In this document: one piece after another, positions 24,974 to 34,355 of the stretch
Position numbering within the stretch: the first letter of the stretch is position 1
Layout of the letters: each line of letters opens with the position of its first letter
Source: Paracoccus sp. TOH
GTDB lineage: Bacteria > Pseudomonadota > Alphaproteobacteria > Rhodobacterales > Rhodobacteraceae
Direction of reading: 5' to 3'
Length of the DNA stretch: 64,000 nt
Assembly (NCBI RefSeq): GCF_030388245.1
Contig: NZ_CP098364.1
Location: 1 to 64,000, forward strand
Made by a program: the position numbers and the translations under genes
The notes under the pieces: generated by a model
What the model was told of the DNA's origin: nothing
The model's input: the letters and a program-made list of their open reading frames with translations, nothing else
The model's database searches: none

Positions 24974-27040
24974 ATGAACGCCCCCCTGCGCCAGTCCGAG
25001 CGGCTGGGCCGTTTGACGACCGCCCTCGGCCCCGACACGCTGGCGCTTTTGCGCTTCGACGGCACGGACCACCTGAACGAGCTGTTCGACTACCGCGTCG
25101 AGGCACTGGCCACCCGCGCCGATCTCGACTTCGACGCGCTGATCGGCACCCATGCCACGGTCGAAATCGAGACCCGCGACGGCCCGCAACCCTTCGACGG
25201 CATCGTCACCCAGGCCCGCTGGGCCGGGGTGGGCGAGAACGGCCATCGCTACGACCTGACCCTGCGACCCTGGTTCTGGCTCGCCTCGCGCCGCCGCAAC
25301 CAGCGGATCTTTCACAACAGGACCGTGGTGCAGATCCTGCAGGAACTGCTTGCCGACTACGCCCAGCTCGGCGATCCGGCGGTCGAGTTCCAGCTCTCGC
25401 AGGATTATCCGACCCTCGAATACACCGTGCAATATCGCGAATCCGACCTCGGTTTCGCCCGCCGGCAGATGGAGCGGCACGGCATCTCCTTCCATTTCCG
25501 CCACGCCCCGGGCAGCCACACGCTGGTGCTGACCGACGACGTGCTGGCGCATGAAACCATCGGTTCGCGGCCCTATAAAAGCTACGACGGCCATCACCAG
25601 GCGGCCGGAGAAGGAGGTGGCGAGCATTTCTGGGACTGGGCGCCCGAGCGCAACCTGACCACCGGCGCCATCCGGCTGACCGACTACAATTTCAAGAAGC
25701 CCGACCAGGCGATGGAGGCCGACCGGCTGGGCGATGCCGCCCATGCCCAGGGCCAGATCGAGAGCTTTGATTATCCGGGCGACTATCCGGGGCAGGACGT
25801 GGGCAAGCTGGTGGCGGGGCTGCGCACCAGCCAGGAACGCGGCACGGATCGCCGCAACCGTGCGGTGGGCGACTGCGCCAGCCTGCGGGCGGGGCGGCGG
25901 GTGACGCTTGCGGGCGACCCGGTGCCGGGCACGGGCGAGACCTATCTCTGCCTCTCGGCCTCGCATCATTTCGTGTCGGAAGCCTATGGCTCGGGCGGCT
26001 CGGGCAGCGACGGCTATGCCTTCACCGGCAGCTACGCCCTGATGCCGGACACCGCGCCGATGGTGCCGCCGCGGCGGACGGCGGTCCCCGTGGTGCACGG
26101 CCCGCAGACGGCGATGGTGGTCGGCGAGGGCGAGATCGACTGCGACGAATACGGCCGCATCCTGGTGCGGTTCCACTGGGATCTGGCGGGCGCGCATTCG
26201 ATGCGCTGCCGGGTGTCGCAGAACTGGGCCGGCGCCGGCTGGGGCGGCATGGTCATCCCCAGGATCGGCATGGAGGTCGTGGTCGAGTTCCTGGAAGGCG
26301 ATCCGGACAAGCCGCTGGTCACCGGGAATGTGTTCAACGGGAAGAATGGCGTGCCTTACGAGCTGCCCAAGCACAAGACGCGCTCGACCTTCCGGACCAA
26401 TACCCATCAGGGCAAGGGCTTCAACGAGCTGCGCTTCGAGGACCAGAAGGGCGAGGAAGAAATCTTCGTCCATGCCCAGAAGGACATGAACCTGGAGATC
26501 CTCAACGATCGCGCCAAGGAGGTCGGGCGGAATCAGGCCGAGGTCGTCGGCCACGACAAGTCGATCGAGGTCGGCGGCGACCATGACGAGCTCGTCTCGG
26601 GCAACATGTCCATCGCGGTCGGCCAGAACCCGCTGTCGGACCTGCTGCGCAGCAAGTCGAAGCTGCTTTTCGACAAGCTCGGCAGCGCGCTTGGCAAGAT
26701 GAAGATCCCCGACCCGTTCAACTTCGCCAAGGGCAACTTCCAGCTGTTCGTCGAGAAGAACCGTTCCGAGATCGTCGGCATCGGCTCGTCCGAGATCGTC
26801 GGCGCCGCGAAGTCGATCATGGTCGGCCATACCTTCCAGACCAGCGTCGGCAAGTCGCACAGCCTGATCGTGCGTGGCCGCGCCGATACCGATATCGGCA
26901 AGATCCACAACATCCGGGTGGGCGACCAGCTGACCATCAAGGTCGGCGAGAACTCGATGATCACCATGTCGAAGGAAGGCGACGTGGTGATCCAGGGCAA
27001 GCATATCCGGCTGAAAGCCGACAAAATCTCGCAGAACTGA
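24974..27040 (+). CDS. vgrG: Type VI secretion spike protein VgrG
   Basis: 688 residues from the ATG at 24974, which has GGAGG at 24961-24965. gp27-like region ~1-370 (DHLNELFDYRVEALATRADL, LEYTVQYRESDLGFARRQME), then an OB fold with GEGEIDCDEYGRILVRFHWD and SQNWAGAGWGGMVIPRIGME, GDPDKPLVTGNVFN, then the gp5-type beta-helix of repeated V-G units. Near residues ~555-590 the beta-helix is interrupted by a ~40-residue helical, Lys/Leu-rich insert. No other T6SS apparatus gene is in the window, so this is an orphan vgrG island whose products must use a machine encoded elsewhere. Confidence 0.95.
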   Translation: MNAPLRQSERLGRLTTALGPDTLALLRFDGTDHLNELFDYRVEALATRADLDFDALIGTHATVEIETRDGPQPFDGIVTQARWAGVGENGHRYDLTLRPWFWLASRRRNQRIFHNRTVVQILQELLADYAQLGDPAVEFQLSQDYPTLEYTVQYRESDLGFARRQMERHGISFHFRHAPGSHTLVLTDDVLAHETIGSRPYKSYDGHHQAAGEGGGEHFWDWAPERNLTTGAIRLTDYNFKKPDQAMEADRLGDAAHAQGQIESFDYPGDYPGQDVGKLVAGLRTSQERGTDRRNRAVGDCASLRAGRRVTLAGDPVPGTGETYLCLSASHHFVSEAYGSGGSGSDGYAFTGSYALMPDTAPMVPPRRTAVPVVHGPQTAMVVGEGEIDCDEYGRILVRFHWDLAGAHSMRCRVSQNWAGAGWGGMVIPRIGMEVVVEFLEGDPDKPLVTGNVFNGKNGVPYELPKHKTRSTFRTNTHQGKGFNELRFEDQKGEEEIFVHAQKDMNLEILNDRAKEVGRNQAEVVGHDKSIEVGGDHDELVSGNMSIAVGQNPLSDLLRSKSKLLFDKLGSALGKMKIPDPFNFAKGNFQLFVEKNRSEIVGIGSSEIVGAAKSIMVGHTFQTSVGKSHSLIVRGRADTDIGKIHNIRVGDQLTIKVGENSMITMSKEGDVVIQGKHIRLKADKISQN

Positions 27041-27044
27041 CGAC

Positions 27045-28307
27045 ATGGGTGGCCCCGGAGGAAACAGCCTGCCGAAACCGTCGATCCTGATCGGTGATGC
27101 CGCTTTGCCCTATGGCCAATGCCGGGCGGAGGATCCGACGATCTGGCCCTTTACCGGCGCGACCACCTTTTTCCCCAAAGGCCGCCCGCCGGCGCAGAAC
27201 ATGCTGAAAACCGACACCCGGCTGTTCACCCGATGGGACCAACCGCCGGCCGGGCCCTGGAAAGGCCCCCCCTGGCGCCTGCCCGAGCAACAGACCGCCA
27301 GCACCCCCTGGGCGCCGCAGGGCGGCCCGGCCACCAGCGGCAGCTTCGATCAGTTTGCGATCCCGACCCTGCAGGACTATCTGCAGGGCGTCGGCTCGAA
27401 CCATCTCGTCCCGCCCGCAAAGCCGGAAGGCGAGCAGCCGGACGAGGAGGACGGGCCGAAATGGGAATTCGGCCAGGCCGAGCGCAAGACCAAGGACGGC
27501 GGCACCAGCGAGGAATGGCGGCGCGGCATCCGCGAATATGTCAGGTCCGGCTATACGCGCCGCAACCCGGACGGCACCTACGAGGCCGATACCGACTGGC
27601 GCGGCAAGTGGGACGATGCCGAATTCACCCTGGCCGAGGTCTCTGACAAGACCGACAAGGCGTCGGTCGCCGTCGCCCAGGGCGATTTCGGCGATGCCGA
27701 TTCGGCCTTCTCGGGCAATGGCGCGGTGCTGGGCGCCGAGGCGCAGGCCGATTGGAAGGGCGCGCTGACCACCAAGGGGCTGGAGGCCGAGGCCAAGGCC
27801 GCCGCATCCGCCTATGTCGCGCAGGGCGAGGTTTCCTCGAAGGAGGACGAGCTGCTGGTCGGCTCGGCCGAAGGCGCGGCGCTGAAGGCCGAGGCAGAAG
27901 CCAAGGGCGAGGCGATCTTCACCGCCGAACAGGCGACGCTGGGCGGCAAGCTGGGCGCCTCGGCCAATCTGGTCGAGGGCAAGATCGGCGGCGAGCTGGG
28001 CATCACCCCCACGCGCGCCAGCCGCGCCGCGGTGACGCTCTATAACTGGCTTTTCGACCAGAACGCCACGCCGCTGAACGACGACTGGGATTTCGGCATC
28101 GTGCTGAATGCCGAGGCCAGCGGCGCGGTCGGCGCGCAGGCCGAGGCCAATGCCGAAGCCGGCTACAAGAAGGGCAAGCTGCGCGCCGAGGCCGGCGCCA
28201 AGCTGGGCCTGGGCGTCGGCGCCGGCGTGAAGGTCGGTGGCGGGCTGACCGGGTTGGACAAGGCCTGGGCCCGGATCAAGGACGGCTGGAACTGGCTATG
28301 GAACTGA
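27045..28307 (+). CDS. Candidate T6SS effector, Gly/Ala-rich C-terminus
   Basis: 420 residues, starting 4 bp after vgrG; no signal peptide. Residues ~1-130 are Pro/Trp-rich (PSILIGDAALPYGQC, TRWDQPPAGPWKGPPW) and have no clear PAAR repeat. Residues ~215-400 are built of repeating Ala/Glu/Gly segments (GLEAEAKAAASAYVAQGE, ALKAEAEAKGEA, EAGAKLGLGVGAGVKVGGGL). The end is an amphipathic Trp-rich helix (LDKAWARIKDGWNWLWN). Glycine-zipper-like segments with a terminal aromatic helix suggest membrane insertion, so a pore-forming effector is the working guess. The neighbouring Tat-exported protein would suit periplasmic immunity. No catalytic toxin motif was recognised. Confidence 0.55.
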   Translation: MGGPGGNSLPKPSILIGDAALPYGQCRAEDPTIWPFTGATTFFPKGRPPAQNMLKTDTRLFTRWDQPPAGPWKGPPWRLPEQQTASTPWAPQGGPATSGSFDQFAIPTLQDYLQGVGSNHLVPPAKPEGEQPDEEDGPKWEFGQAERKTKDGGTSEEWRRGIREYVRSGYTRRNPDGTYEADTDWRGKWDDAEFTLAEVSDKTDKASVAVAQGDFGDADSAFSGNGAVLGAEAQADWKGALTTKGLEAEAKAAASAYVAQGEVSSKEDELLVGSAEGAALKAEAEAKGEAIFTAEQATLGGKLGASANLVEGKIGGELGITPTRASRAAVTLYNWLFDQNATPLNDDWDFGIVLNAEASGAVGAQAEANAEAGYKKGKLRAEAGAKLGLGVGAGVKVGGGLTGLDKAWARIKDGWNWLWN

Positions 28308-29470
28308 TGATGGACCGCAGACGGATGCTTGGCGCGCTCGGCCTGGCCGGCGCGGCCGCAATGATGAATGGACGCATGACGATGGCACAAGAGACCAATC
28401 CCGTCGAGCCGCTGGCCCGCAGCAAGGGCAGGCTTTCCGAGCGCGGGTTGGCGCTGCCCGATTTCCCCGGCCTGCAGTTCCGCACCGCGCTGCCCGAGGG
28501 GCTGGAATGGTTCGAAAGCGCCGAGACGGTCGGCGATTTCGACGAATCGGGCATGTTCACCGAGTTCCGGCGCCTGTGGCTGGGCTATGCGCCCGAGGAT
28601 CGCGACCGCTTGCAGATCTCGGTCCATGCCGCGCGCATCCCCGCCGAGCGCGTCGCCCTGGCGCCGGATTACGCCCGCCTGCTGGCACGGGTCTGGGGGC
28701 CGAAGAATTACGGCCTTTACGGCGACGAGCGCGATTTCGGCGAAGTCATGACCGGCGAGGATGACAGCGGCTTTGGCCGCAGGACGCGGATCAGCGTCTG
28801 GCGGCGCGGCACCGACCTGCTGATCATCCGCGCCGACACCACGCTGGAGGATTTCGAGGCCCAGGCCCCGAGGCTTGCGGCCATGGTCGGTTCGCTGGAA
28901 TTCCGCGACCCGATCGCCGACCCGATCGCCGACGGGCTGGTCGCGCATCGGATCCGCCTGCCCTCGGGCGCGATGTTCGACTATCGCCTGCCGCCGCATT
29001 GGCAAGCCTTCGATCCGGGCAAGCCGCAATCGGCGCCGATCTCGGCGGCGATCTGGCTGGACCGCGCCGACGAGGGCGGCAACAGCGCCATCGGCATCTT
29101 CGGCGTGGCGGTGCCCGAGGGCGCGCGGGCGGCGGATGCGCCCCTGGACCAGATCGCCGCGACCATGTCGGACCTGATGATGGAGAACCTGCTGCCGGAG
29201 GCCGAGTTCAAGCGCCAGCCGATGACCAATTACCGCATGAAGGGGTTCCGGCCCGATACGGTGCAGGCGATGTTTCTCGACCGGCTGGACCTCGCAGAGC
29301 GCAAGATGGGCGCCTCGGGGTTCTTCCTGGTCGCGGGGGCGGACGTGCCGGGTTTCTCGTCACTCACCGCCTATCCGGTCGACCAGGAAGCGATGGGGAT
29401 CATGATGCACGCCAATTTCGTCGATCGCCTGGTGCTGGATGCGCTGCGCAGCCGCTTCGGACAATCGTGA
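28307..29470 (+). CDS. Tat-exported periplasmic protein, candidate immunity protein
   Basis: 387 residues from the ATG at 28307 (TGATG overlap with the effector gene); an in-frame ATG at 28298 is possible. Twin-arginine signal DRRRMLGALGLAGAAAMM. The mature part appears to hold two similar alpha/beta halves, each opening with a LPxFPGLQFRTALPEGLEW or LPSGAMFDYRLPPHWQAF phrase, reminiscent of DcrB/PsbP-like folds. Co-translation with a candidate T6SS effector and location in the periplasm argue for an immunity role. A general envelope function cannot be excluded. No characterised family recognised. Confidence 0.55.
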   Translation: MMDRRRMLGALGLAGAAAMMNGRMTMAQETNPVEPLARSKGRLSERGLALPDFPGLQFRTALPEGLEWFESAETVGDFDESGMFTEFRRLWLGYAPEDRDRLQISVHAARIPAERVALAPDYARLLARVWGPKNYGLYGDERDFGEVMTGEDDSGFGRRTRISVWRRGTDLLIIRADTTLEDFEAQAPRLAAMVGSLEFRDPIADPIADGLVAHRIRLPSGAMFDYRLPPHWQAFDPGKPQSAPISAAIWLDRADEGGNSAIGIFGVAVPEGARAADAPLDQIAATMSDLMMENLLPEAEFKRQPMTNYRMKGFRPDTVQAMFLDRLDLAERKMGASGFFLVAGADVPGFSSLTAYPVDQEAMGIMMHANFVDRLVLDALRSRFGQS

Positions 29471-29760
29471 CCGTCGCGCCGCGGGATCGACCGGCGCCGA
29501 CCCATGCGGGCACGCCGAACCGCTGCGCACCGGACGCGATGCCGGCGCGGGGCAGGTAGGGCGGCACGCGTTGTAGAATGGTCGCTGCGCCGCCAGGCCC
29601 GGCCGGCGGCTTCGGGGGCGCCGCAGCGCCGTGACCTTCACCGGCGCCGGGCGGCGGGAAGCGGCCCTGCGCTTTGCCGAAGCCCGCGTTCCGATGGCAG
29701 AAGGCAGGGAAAGCGGCGCATCCGACGCGGGCCGGATGGCCCTGCAATGCCCGCCGCCGA

Positions 29761-30513
29761 TCAGTGGATGACCTGCTGCAGGAACTCCCGCGCGCGGGGG
29801 CTTTGCGGGCTGGTGAAGAAATCGCCGGGCGCCGCCTCCTCGATCTTTTCGCCGCGATCCATGAAGATCACCCGGTCGGCGACCTGCCGCGCGAAGCCCA
29901 TCTCATGGGTGACGCACAGCATGGTCATGCCCTCCTCGGCCAGTTCCACCATGGTGTCGAGCACCTCCTTGACCATTTCGGGGTCCAGCGCCGAGGTCGG
30001 CTCGTCGAAAAGCATCACCCGCGGCTGCATGCACAGCGCCCGCGCGATGGCGACGCGCTGCTGCTGGCCGCCGGAAAGCTGGCCGGGATATTTCCCGGCC
30101 TGATCGGGGATGCGCACCTTGGTCAGGTAATGCATGGCGCGCTCCTCCGCCTCGGCCTTGCCGAGGCCGCGCGACTTGCGCGGGGCGATGGTGCAGTTCT
30201 GCAGGATGGTCATATGCGGGAACAGGTTGAAGCTCTGGAAGACCATGCCGACCTCGCGGCGAATGGCGGCGACGTCCCTGGTTTCCCCGGTCAGCCGGTG
30301 GCCGTCGACCAGGATCTCGCCGCTGTCGTGCCGCTCGATGCGGTTGATGCAGCGGATCAGCGTCGACTTGCCCGAGCCGGAGGGGCCGCAGATGATGATC
30401 TTCTCGCCCTTCGCGACCGCAAGGTTCACGTCGCGCAGGGCGTGGAAGGCGCCGTAATGCTTGTTGACATCGGTCAGCCTGATGACGGGATCCGTGGGAA
30501 CGGAGCGGTGCAT
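29761..30513 (-). CDS. Polar amino-acid ABC transporter ATP-binding protein
   Basis: 250 residues from ATG at 30513. Walker [11 protein letters not shown]-loop [14 protein letters not shown], signature [15 protein letters not shown], Walker [17 protein letters not shown] and switch [14 protein letters not shown]. These are the typical features of the GlnQ/ArtP/GltL group. Last gene of a four-gene transport operon read leftward: binding protein, two permeases, ATPase. Confidence 0.95.
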   Translation of the reverse strand: MHRSVPTDPVIRLTDVNKHYGAFHALRDVNLAVAKGEKIIICGPSGSGKSTLIRCINRIERHDSGEILVDGHRLTGETRDVAAIRREVGMVFQSFNLFPHMTILQNCTIAPRKSRGLGKAEAEERAMHYLTKVRIPDQAGKYPGQLSGGQQQRVAIARALCMQPRVMLFDEPTSALDPEMVKEVLDTMVELAEEGMTMLCVTHEMGFARQVADRVIFMDRGEKIEEAAPGDFFTSPQSPRAREFLQQVIH

Positions 30514-30527
30514 GGCCGGAAACCTTT

Positions 30528-31220
30528 CTAGCGGGTGGTGACGATGCGGGTGCGCTTGCGCAGGACCGCGACCAGTTGCGAGGCGGCGGTGCAGATCACC
30601 AGATAGACCGCCGCCACGGTCAGATACATTTCGACCAGCCGGCCGTTCAGCTGCGCCACCTTGGAGGCCGCGCCCACCAGATCGGTCAGCGACAGGACGT
30701 AGACCAGCGAGGTGTCCTGGAACAGGATGATGGTCTGGCTGAGGATGATCGGCGAGGTCACCCGGAACACCTGCGGCAGGATGATGTGCCGATAGGTCTG
30801 CAGGGTCGAAAGCGACAGCGCGTCGGCGGCATCGTATTGGCCCTTGCCGACCGAGCGCAGGCCGACGCGGATGATCTCGGAATAATAGGCCGCCTCGAAC
30901 AGCGAGAAGGTCAGGAACGCCGTCAGCACCCCGCCCACCGGCATCGGCCGGCCGTTGTTGAACATCCAGCCCGCGATCAGGGGCACCAGGAAGAAGAACC
31001 AGAACAGCACCATGATCAGCGGGATCGAGCGGATCAGCGCCACATAGCCCTTGGCAAGCGGCGCCAGCACCGGCACCTGCAGATGCTGGACCAGCGCCAG
31101 CCCGGTGCCCAGCACCAGCCCGGCGGCGAAGGCCACCGCGGTCAGCAGCAGCGAGAATTGCAGCCCCTTCCACAGGAACGGCAGGGCATCGACGACGACC
31201 GAGAAATCCAGCGCGTTCAT
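30528..31220 (-). CDS. Polar amino-acid ABC transporter permease (GltK-like)
   Basis: 230 residues, about five membrane helices, HisM/GltK type. The permease EAA loop is seen in [19 protein letters not shown] followed by [13 protein letters not shown]; early part [20 protein letters not shown] is typical. It starts inside the stop region of the upstream permease (4-bp overlap), so the two form a heterodimer made in equal amounts. Confidence 0.93.
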   Translation of the reverse strand: MNALDFSVVVDALPFLWKGLQFSLLLTAVAFAAGLVLGTGLALVQHLQVPVLAPLAKGYVALIRSIPLIMVLFWFFFLVPLIAGWMFNNGRPMPVGGVLTAFLTFSLFEAAYYSEIIRVGLRSVGKGQYDAADALSLSTLQTYRHIILPQVFRVTSPIILSQTIILFQDTSLVYVLSLTDLVGAASKVAQLNGRLVEMYLTVAAVYLVICTAASQLVAVLRKRTRIVTTR

Positions 31221-31978
31221 AGCGCACCTCCGCGCCGCAGCATGGGAAGACGGCGCGCCTTGCGGGCCGGCGCGCTGCCGGGGATCTGGAAGCGACGGTC
31301 GATCCACAGCATCAGCCGATAGGCGACCAGCGCCAGCAACAGGTAGATGATCGTCGCCGCCGCGAAGGCGCCGAAGGTCTGGAAGGTCGCCTCGGAGATC
31401 TGCCGCGCCTGCGCGGTCAGTTCCAGCAGGCCGATGGTCAGGGCCACCGAGGTGTTCTTGTAGATCCCCATCACCTCGCTGGTCAGGCTGGGGACGATCA
31501 GCCGCAGGGCCTGCGGCACGATGATGTGGCGCCGGGTGGCCCAGGCCGAAAGCCCCAGCGCCGCGGCGGCCTCGTCCTGGCCGGCCGGCAGCGCCTCGAT
31601 GCCCGCCCGCACCTGTTCGGCGACGCGCGCCGCAGTATAGAGGCTGAGACAGGCCAGGGCCGGGAAAAAGGCGCCCCAGGGCGGCGGCATCTGCTTGATC
31701 CGGTCGCCCAGGCCGCTGGGCAGAAGCTCGGGCAGCACGAAATACCACAGGAACATCTGCACCAGCACCGGGATGTTGCGGAAGATCTCGACATAAAGCC
31801 GCGCGGCCAGGGCGATGGCCCGGTTGCGGCTGGTCCGCCCGACGCCCACCAGCACGCCGATGGCAAAGGCGATCCACCAGCCGCCAACGGCCAGAAGCAG
31901 CGTCCACATCAGGCCGGACAACAGCCACTGGATGTAAAGCTGCCCGTCTATCGCAGGGTGAAAGAGCACGTCGAACAT
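31217..31978 (-). CDS. Polar amino-acid ABC transporter permease (GltJ-like)
   Basis: 253 residues from ATG at 31978 ([18 protein letters not shown]); upstream codons in frame have no ribosome site. Contains [20 protein letters not shown] and the EAA loop [20 protein letters not shown]. Partner of the following permease in a glutamate/aspartate-type importer. Confidence 0.92.
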   Translation of the reverse strand: MFDVLFHPAIDGQLYIQWLLSGLMWTLLLAVGGWWIAFAIGVLVGVGRTSRNRAIALAARLYVEIFRNIPVLVQMFLWYFVLPELLPSGLGDRIKQMPPPWGAFFPALACLSLYTAARVAEQVRAGIEALPAGQDEAAAALGLSAWATRRHIIVPQALRLIVPSLTSEVMGIYKNTSVALTIGLLELTAQARQISEATFQTFGAFAAATIIYLLLALVAYRLMLWIDRRFQIPGSAPARKARRLPMLRRGGAL

Positions 31979-32036
31979 GCCGATAACCTTCACTTGGGGC
32001 CGGGCTGCGCGGGCCGCCACCCGGCCGGGATTGCTG

Positions 32037-32924
32037 TCACTCGACGGCGTCGCTGGGATTGGCGACCCGTTCCTTCAGCGTCTCGCCCATGGCGAAATCA
32101 AGGTTCTCGTTCCGCGGCGGGATCGGTTGGGTGAACCACTTGTCATAGATCGCGGTGAACTCGCCCGAGGCCATCAGCCCCTTCAGCGTGTCGTCCACCA
32201 CGGCCTTGAATGCGGCATCGTCCTTGGTGAACATCAGCCCGTAATAGATCCGGTCATACGCCTCGGGCAGGAAGGCCAGCGCCGAGGGATCGGGCGCTGC
32301 GGCCCGAAGCCCGGCCAGCAGGATGTCGTCCTCCATGAAGGCGGCGGCGCGGCCCGAGGTCAGCATCAGGAAGGATTCCGCGTGATCCTTGGCCTGGGCA
32401 AGGTTCAGGTCCATGCCCTGCGCCGAAAGCGCCTGCGCGAAACCCACGGCGTTCGAGCCCTGCGTGGCGACGACGGTCTTGCCCTTCAGGTCCTCGGCGG
32501 TCTTGAAATCGTTCCTGGCCAGGACCAGCCAGCGCGGCTGGCTGACGAAGGTCGCGACGCTGAACGAGACCTGTTCCTGCCGGGTCTTGTTGTTCGCCGT
32601 GCCGCCGCATTCGATGTCCACGGTGCCGTTCTGGATCAGCGGGATGCGGTTCGAGGAATTGACCGGGACGTAGTTCACCTGGATCTCCTGTCCGAGCTTC
32701 GCCTCGACGCTGTCCACGATCCGCGCGCACAGGTCGAGCGAGAAGCCGATCGGCTGCTGGTCGGCGCCGAGATAGGAAAACGGGATCGAGGCCTCGCGAT
32801 AGCCGATGGTGATGGCCTGGTTCGCGGCGATGCGCTCCAGCGTCACGCTGTCGGCATGGGCGGGGGCGGCAAGGGCCGCGCCGGCGAGAACGCCGCACAG
32901 GCCAAGGCTTTTGATGCTGTTCAT
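32037..32924 (-). CDS. Amino-acid ABC transporter periplasmic binding protein
   Basis: 295 residues. Sec signal MNSIKSLGLCGVLAGAALAA cut after AHA. SBP family 3 fold: ITIGYREASIPFSYLGADQQ, PIGFSLDLCARIVDSVEAKL, GTVDIECGGTANNKTRQEQV, RAAAFMEDDILLAG. Resembles GltI, which binds glutamate/aspartate, but the ligand cannot be fixed from sequence. The aminotransferase gene next to it suggests an amine-bearing ligand that is processed in the cytoplasm. Confidence 0.92.
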   Translation of the reverse strand: MNSIKSLGLCGVLAGAALAAPAHADSVTLERIAANQAITIGYREASIPFSYLGADQQPIGFSLDLCARIVDSVEAKLGQEIQVNYVPVNSSNRIPLIQNGTVDIECGGTANNKTRQEQVSFSVATFVSQPRWLVLARNDFKTAEDLKGKTVVATQGSNAVGFAQALSAQGMDLNLAQAKDHAESFLMLTSGRAAAFMEDDILLAGLRAAAPDPSALAFLPEAYDRIYYGLMFTKDDAAFKAVVDDTLKGLMASGEFTAIYDKWFTQPIPPRNENLDFAMGETLKERVANPSDAVE

Positions 32925-32992
32925 GGTGGTTCCCTTGTTGGTCGGTTCGTTTCTTGTCGCGCCGGGCATGGGCCATGCCCGGCGCGTCTTGC

Positions 32993-34141
32993 TCAGGCGG
33001 CGGCGCTGGCGCGCAACCGGGCCTCGACCGCGTCGAGGAAGCGGTCGATATCCGCCTCGGTGCTGAACAGGCCCAGCGAGATGCGCACCCCGTCGCGTTC
33101 GGGCGACAGGCGGATGTTCTGTTCGGTGAAATAGGGCAGCCATTCGGCGGCGGGCAGCGCGGCGACATAGATATGCGGCGCCCGGTGCCGGTGCGCCCGC
33201 GGGCCGACAAGCCCGACGCCCAGCCGGTCCAGCCCGGCGATCAGCCGGTCGCCCAGGGCATGGCAATGCCGCTGGATCTCGGCGACGCCGATGCCGTCCA
33301 GCAGCTCCAGCGCCCCGCCCAGCCCCAGCACGGCGGGCAGGTTGAAATTGCCGATCTCAAACCGGCGGGCGGTGCTGGCGACGGCCATGTTGTCATGCCG
33401 CGCGATCAGGTCGGCGGGCGGGTTTTCCAGCGTGATCGCGGCCATGTAGCTGGGCTGGGCATCGACCGCCTCGCGGTTCCAGTACAGAAAGCCCAGCCCC
33501 TGCGGCAGCAGCAGCCCCTTGTGGGTGCCCGAGCCGACGAAGGTGGCGCCGATCTTCTTCACGTCCACCGGCACGACGCCGATGCCCTGCATCACGTCCA
33601 CGACAAAGAAAAGCCCGCGTTCCCGGCACAGCCGGCCGACGCTTTCGACATCGAACAGATGCCCGGCATGGAAGGTCACCAGCGACATCGAGATGGCGCG
33701 GGTCCGCGCGTCCAGATGCCGCTCGAAAAAGGCGCCGTCCACGATCTCGGGCATCGGCAGGAAGCGGGTCTCGACGCCCTTGCGGGCCAGGTTCAGGAAG
33801 GCATAGGCGTTGTTCGGGTGGTCGCCCTCCAGCATCAGCACCTCGTCCCCGGCTTCCAGCGGCAGGGCGTTGGCGGCGATGTTCATCGCCTCGGAGGTGT
33901 TCTTGGTGAAGGCGATCTCCTCGGGCGCCGCGTTCACGAACGCCGCCAGCCGGCCGCGCACCGTCTCCATGCCGGCAAGCCATTCGGACTTGGGGCCGGC
34001 GGTATCGAAGGCAGAGGCGATGAACGCCTCGAGCCGCTGTTTCACCGGCACCGACAGCGGCGACTGGAAGCCCGCATCCAGATAGGTCATCCGCTCAACC
34101 GCCGGGAAAAGTCGCCGTGCCGCGGCAACGTCATAGGACAT
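32993..34141 (-). CDS. Class V PLP-dependent aminotransferase / cysteine desulfurase-like
   Basis: 382 residues. PLP lysine in FVGSGTHKGLLLPQGLGFLY, cofactor Asp/Gln in FFVVDVMQGIGVVPVD, and substrate region FTKNTSEAMNIAANALP. Closest in pattern to the isopenicillin-N-epimerase / selenocysteine-lyase-like branch rather than to IscS, because no cysteine-bearing active-site loop is seen. First gene of the operon with the ABC importer behind it (68 bp gap), so it probably acts on the imported compound. Confidence 0.82.
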   Translation of the reverse strand: MSYDVAAARRLFPAVERMTYLDAGFQSPLSVPVKQRLEAFIASAFDTAGPKSEWLAGMETVRGRLAAFVNAAPEEIAFTKNTSEAMNIAANALPLEAGDEVLMLEGDHPNNAYAFLNLARKGVETRFLPMPEIVDGAFFERHLDARTRAISMSLVTFHAGHLFDVESVGRLCRERGLFFVVDVMQGIGVVPVDVKKIGATFVGSGTHKGLLLPQGLGFLYWNREAVDAQPSYMAAITLENPPADLIARHDNMAVASTARRFEIGNFNLPAVLGLGGALELLDGIGVAEIQRHCHALGDRLIAGLDRLGVGLVGPRAHRHRAPHIYVAALPAAEWLPYFTEQNIRLSPERDGVRISLGLFSTEADIDRFLDAVEARLRASAAA

Positions 34142-34274
34142 GGATCGCTCTCCTGCTGCATCCCGTGGATCGGCCGCCAGAAAGGTGAACCCTTCCGATG
34201 ATCAATTTCCGAGATCAATGATTTCGAAAATCAGGATGCGAGAGGATGGTGCCCCTGTCACGGAATAATTTCTC

Positions 34275-34299
34275 TTTTCGGATTCAATTATTCCGAAAA
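34275..34299. promoter_or_regulatory. Inverted repeat TTTTCGGA-N9-TCCGAAAA, likely IclR operator
   Basis: Perfect 8-bp arms lie between the aminotransferase/ABC operon (start 34141, leftward) and the end of the IclR gene. The same ATTCCGAAAA text recurs at 35182-35191, just upstream of the IclR start. Two copies at the two promoters in question make a regulator site likely. AT-rich flanks contrast with surrounding GC-rich DNA. Confidence 0.55.
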
Positions 34300-34355
34300 T
34301 TGATAAATCATGGAATCCCTCCGCCGGCTCTGGTCCCAAGGGATGAGGTTTCCCG

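Noticed and set aside
24719..27046. 775-codon open frame on the - strand opposite vgrG
   Set aside because: Antisense shadow of vgrG; its text is low-complexity and without domains, whereas the + strand is a textbook VgrG.
29471..29760. Small genes in the gap after the candidate immunity gene
   Set aside because: Open frames here lack ribosome sites and similarity; the sequence looks non-coding and no clear terminator hairpin with U-run was found.
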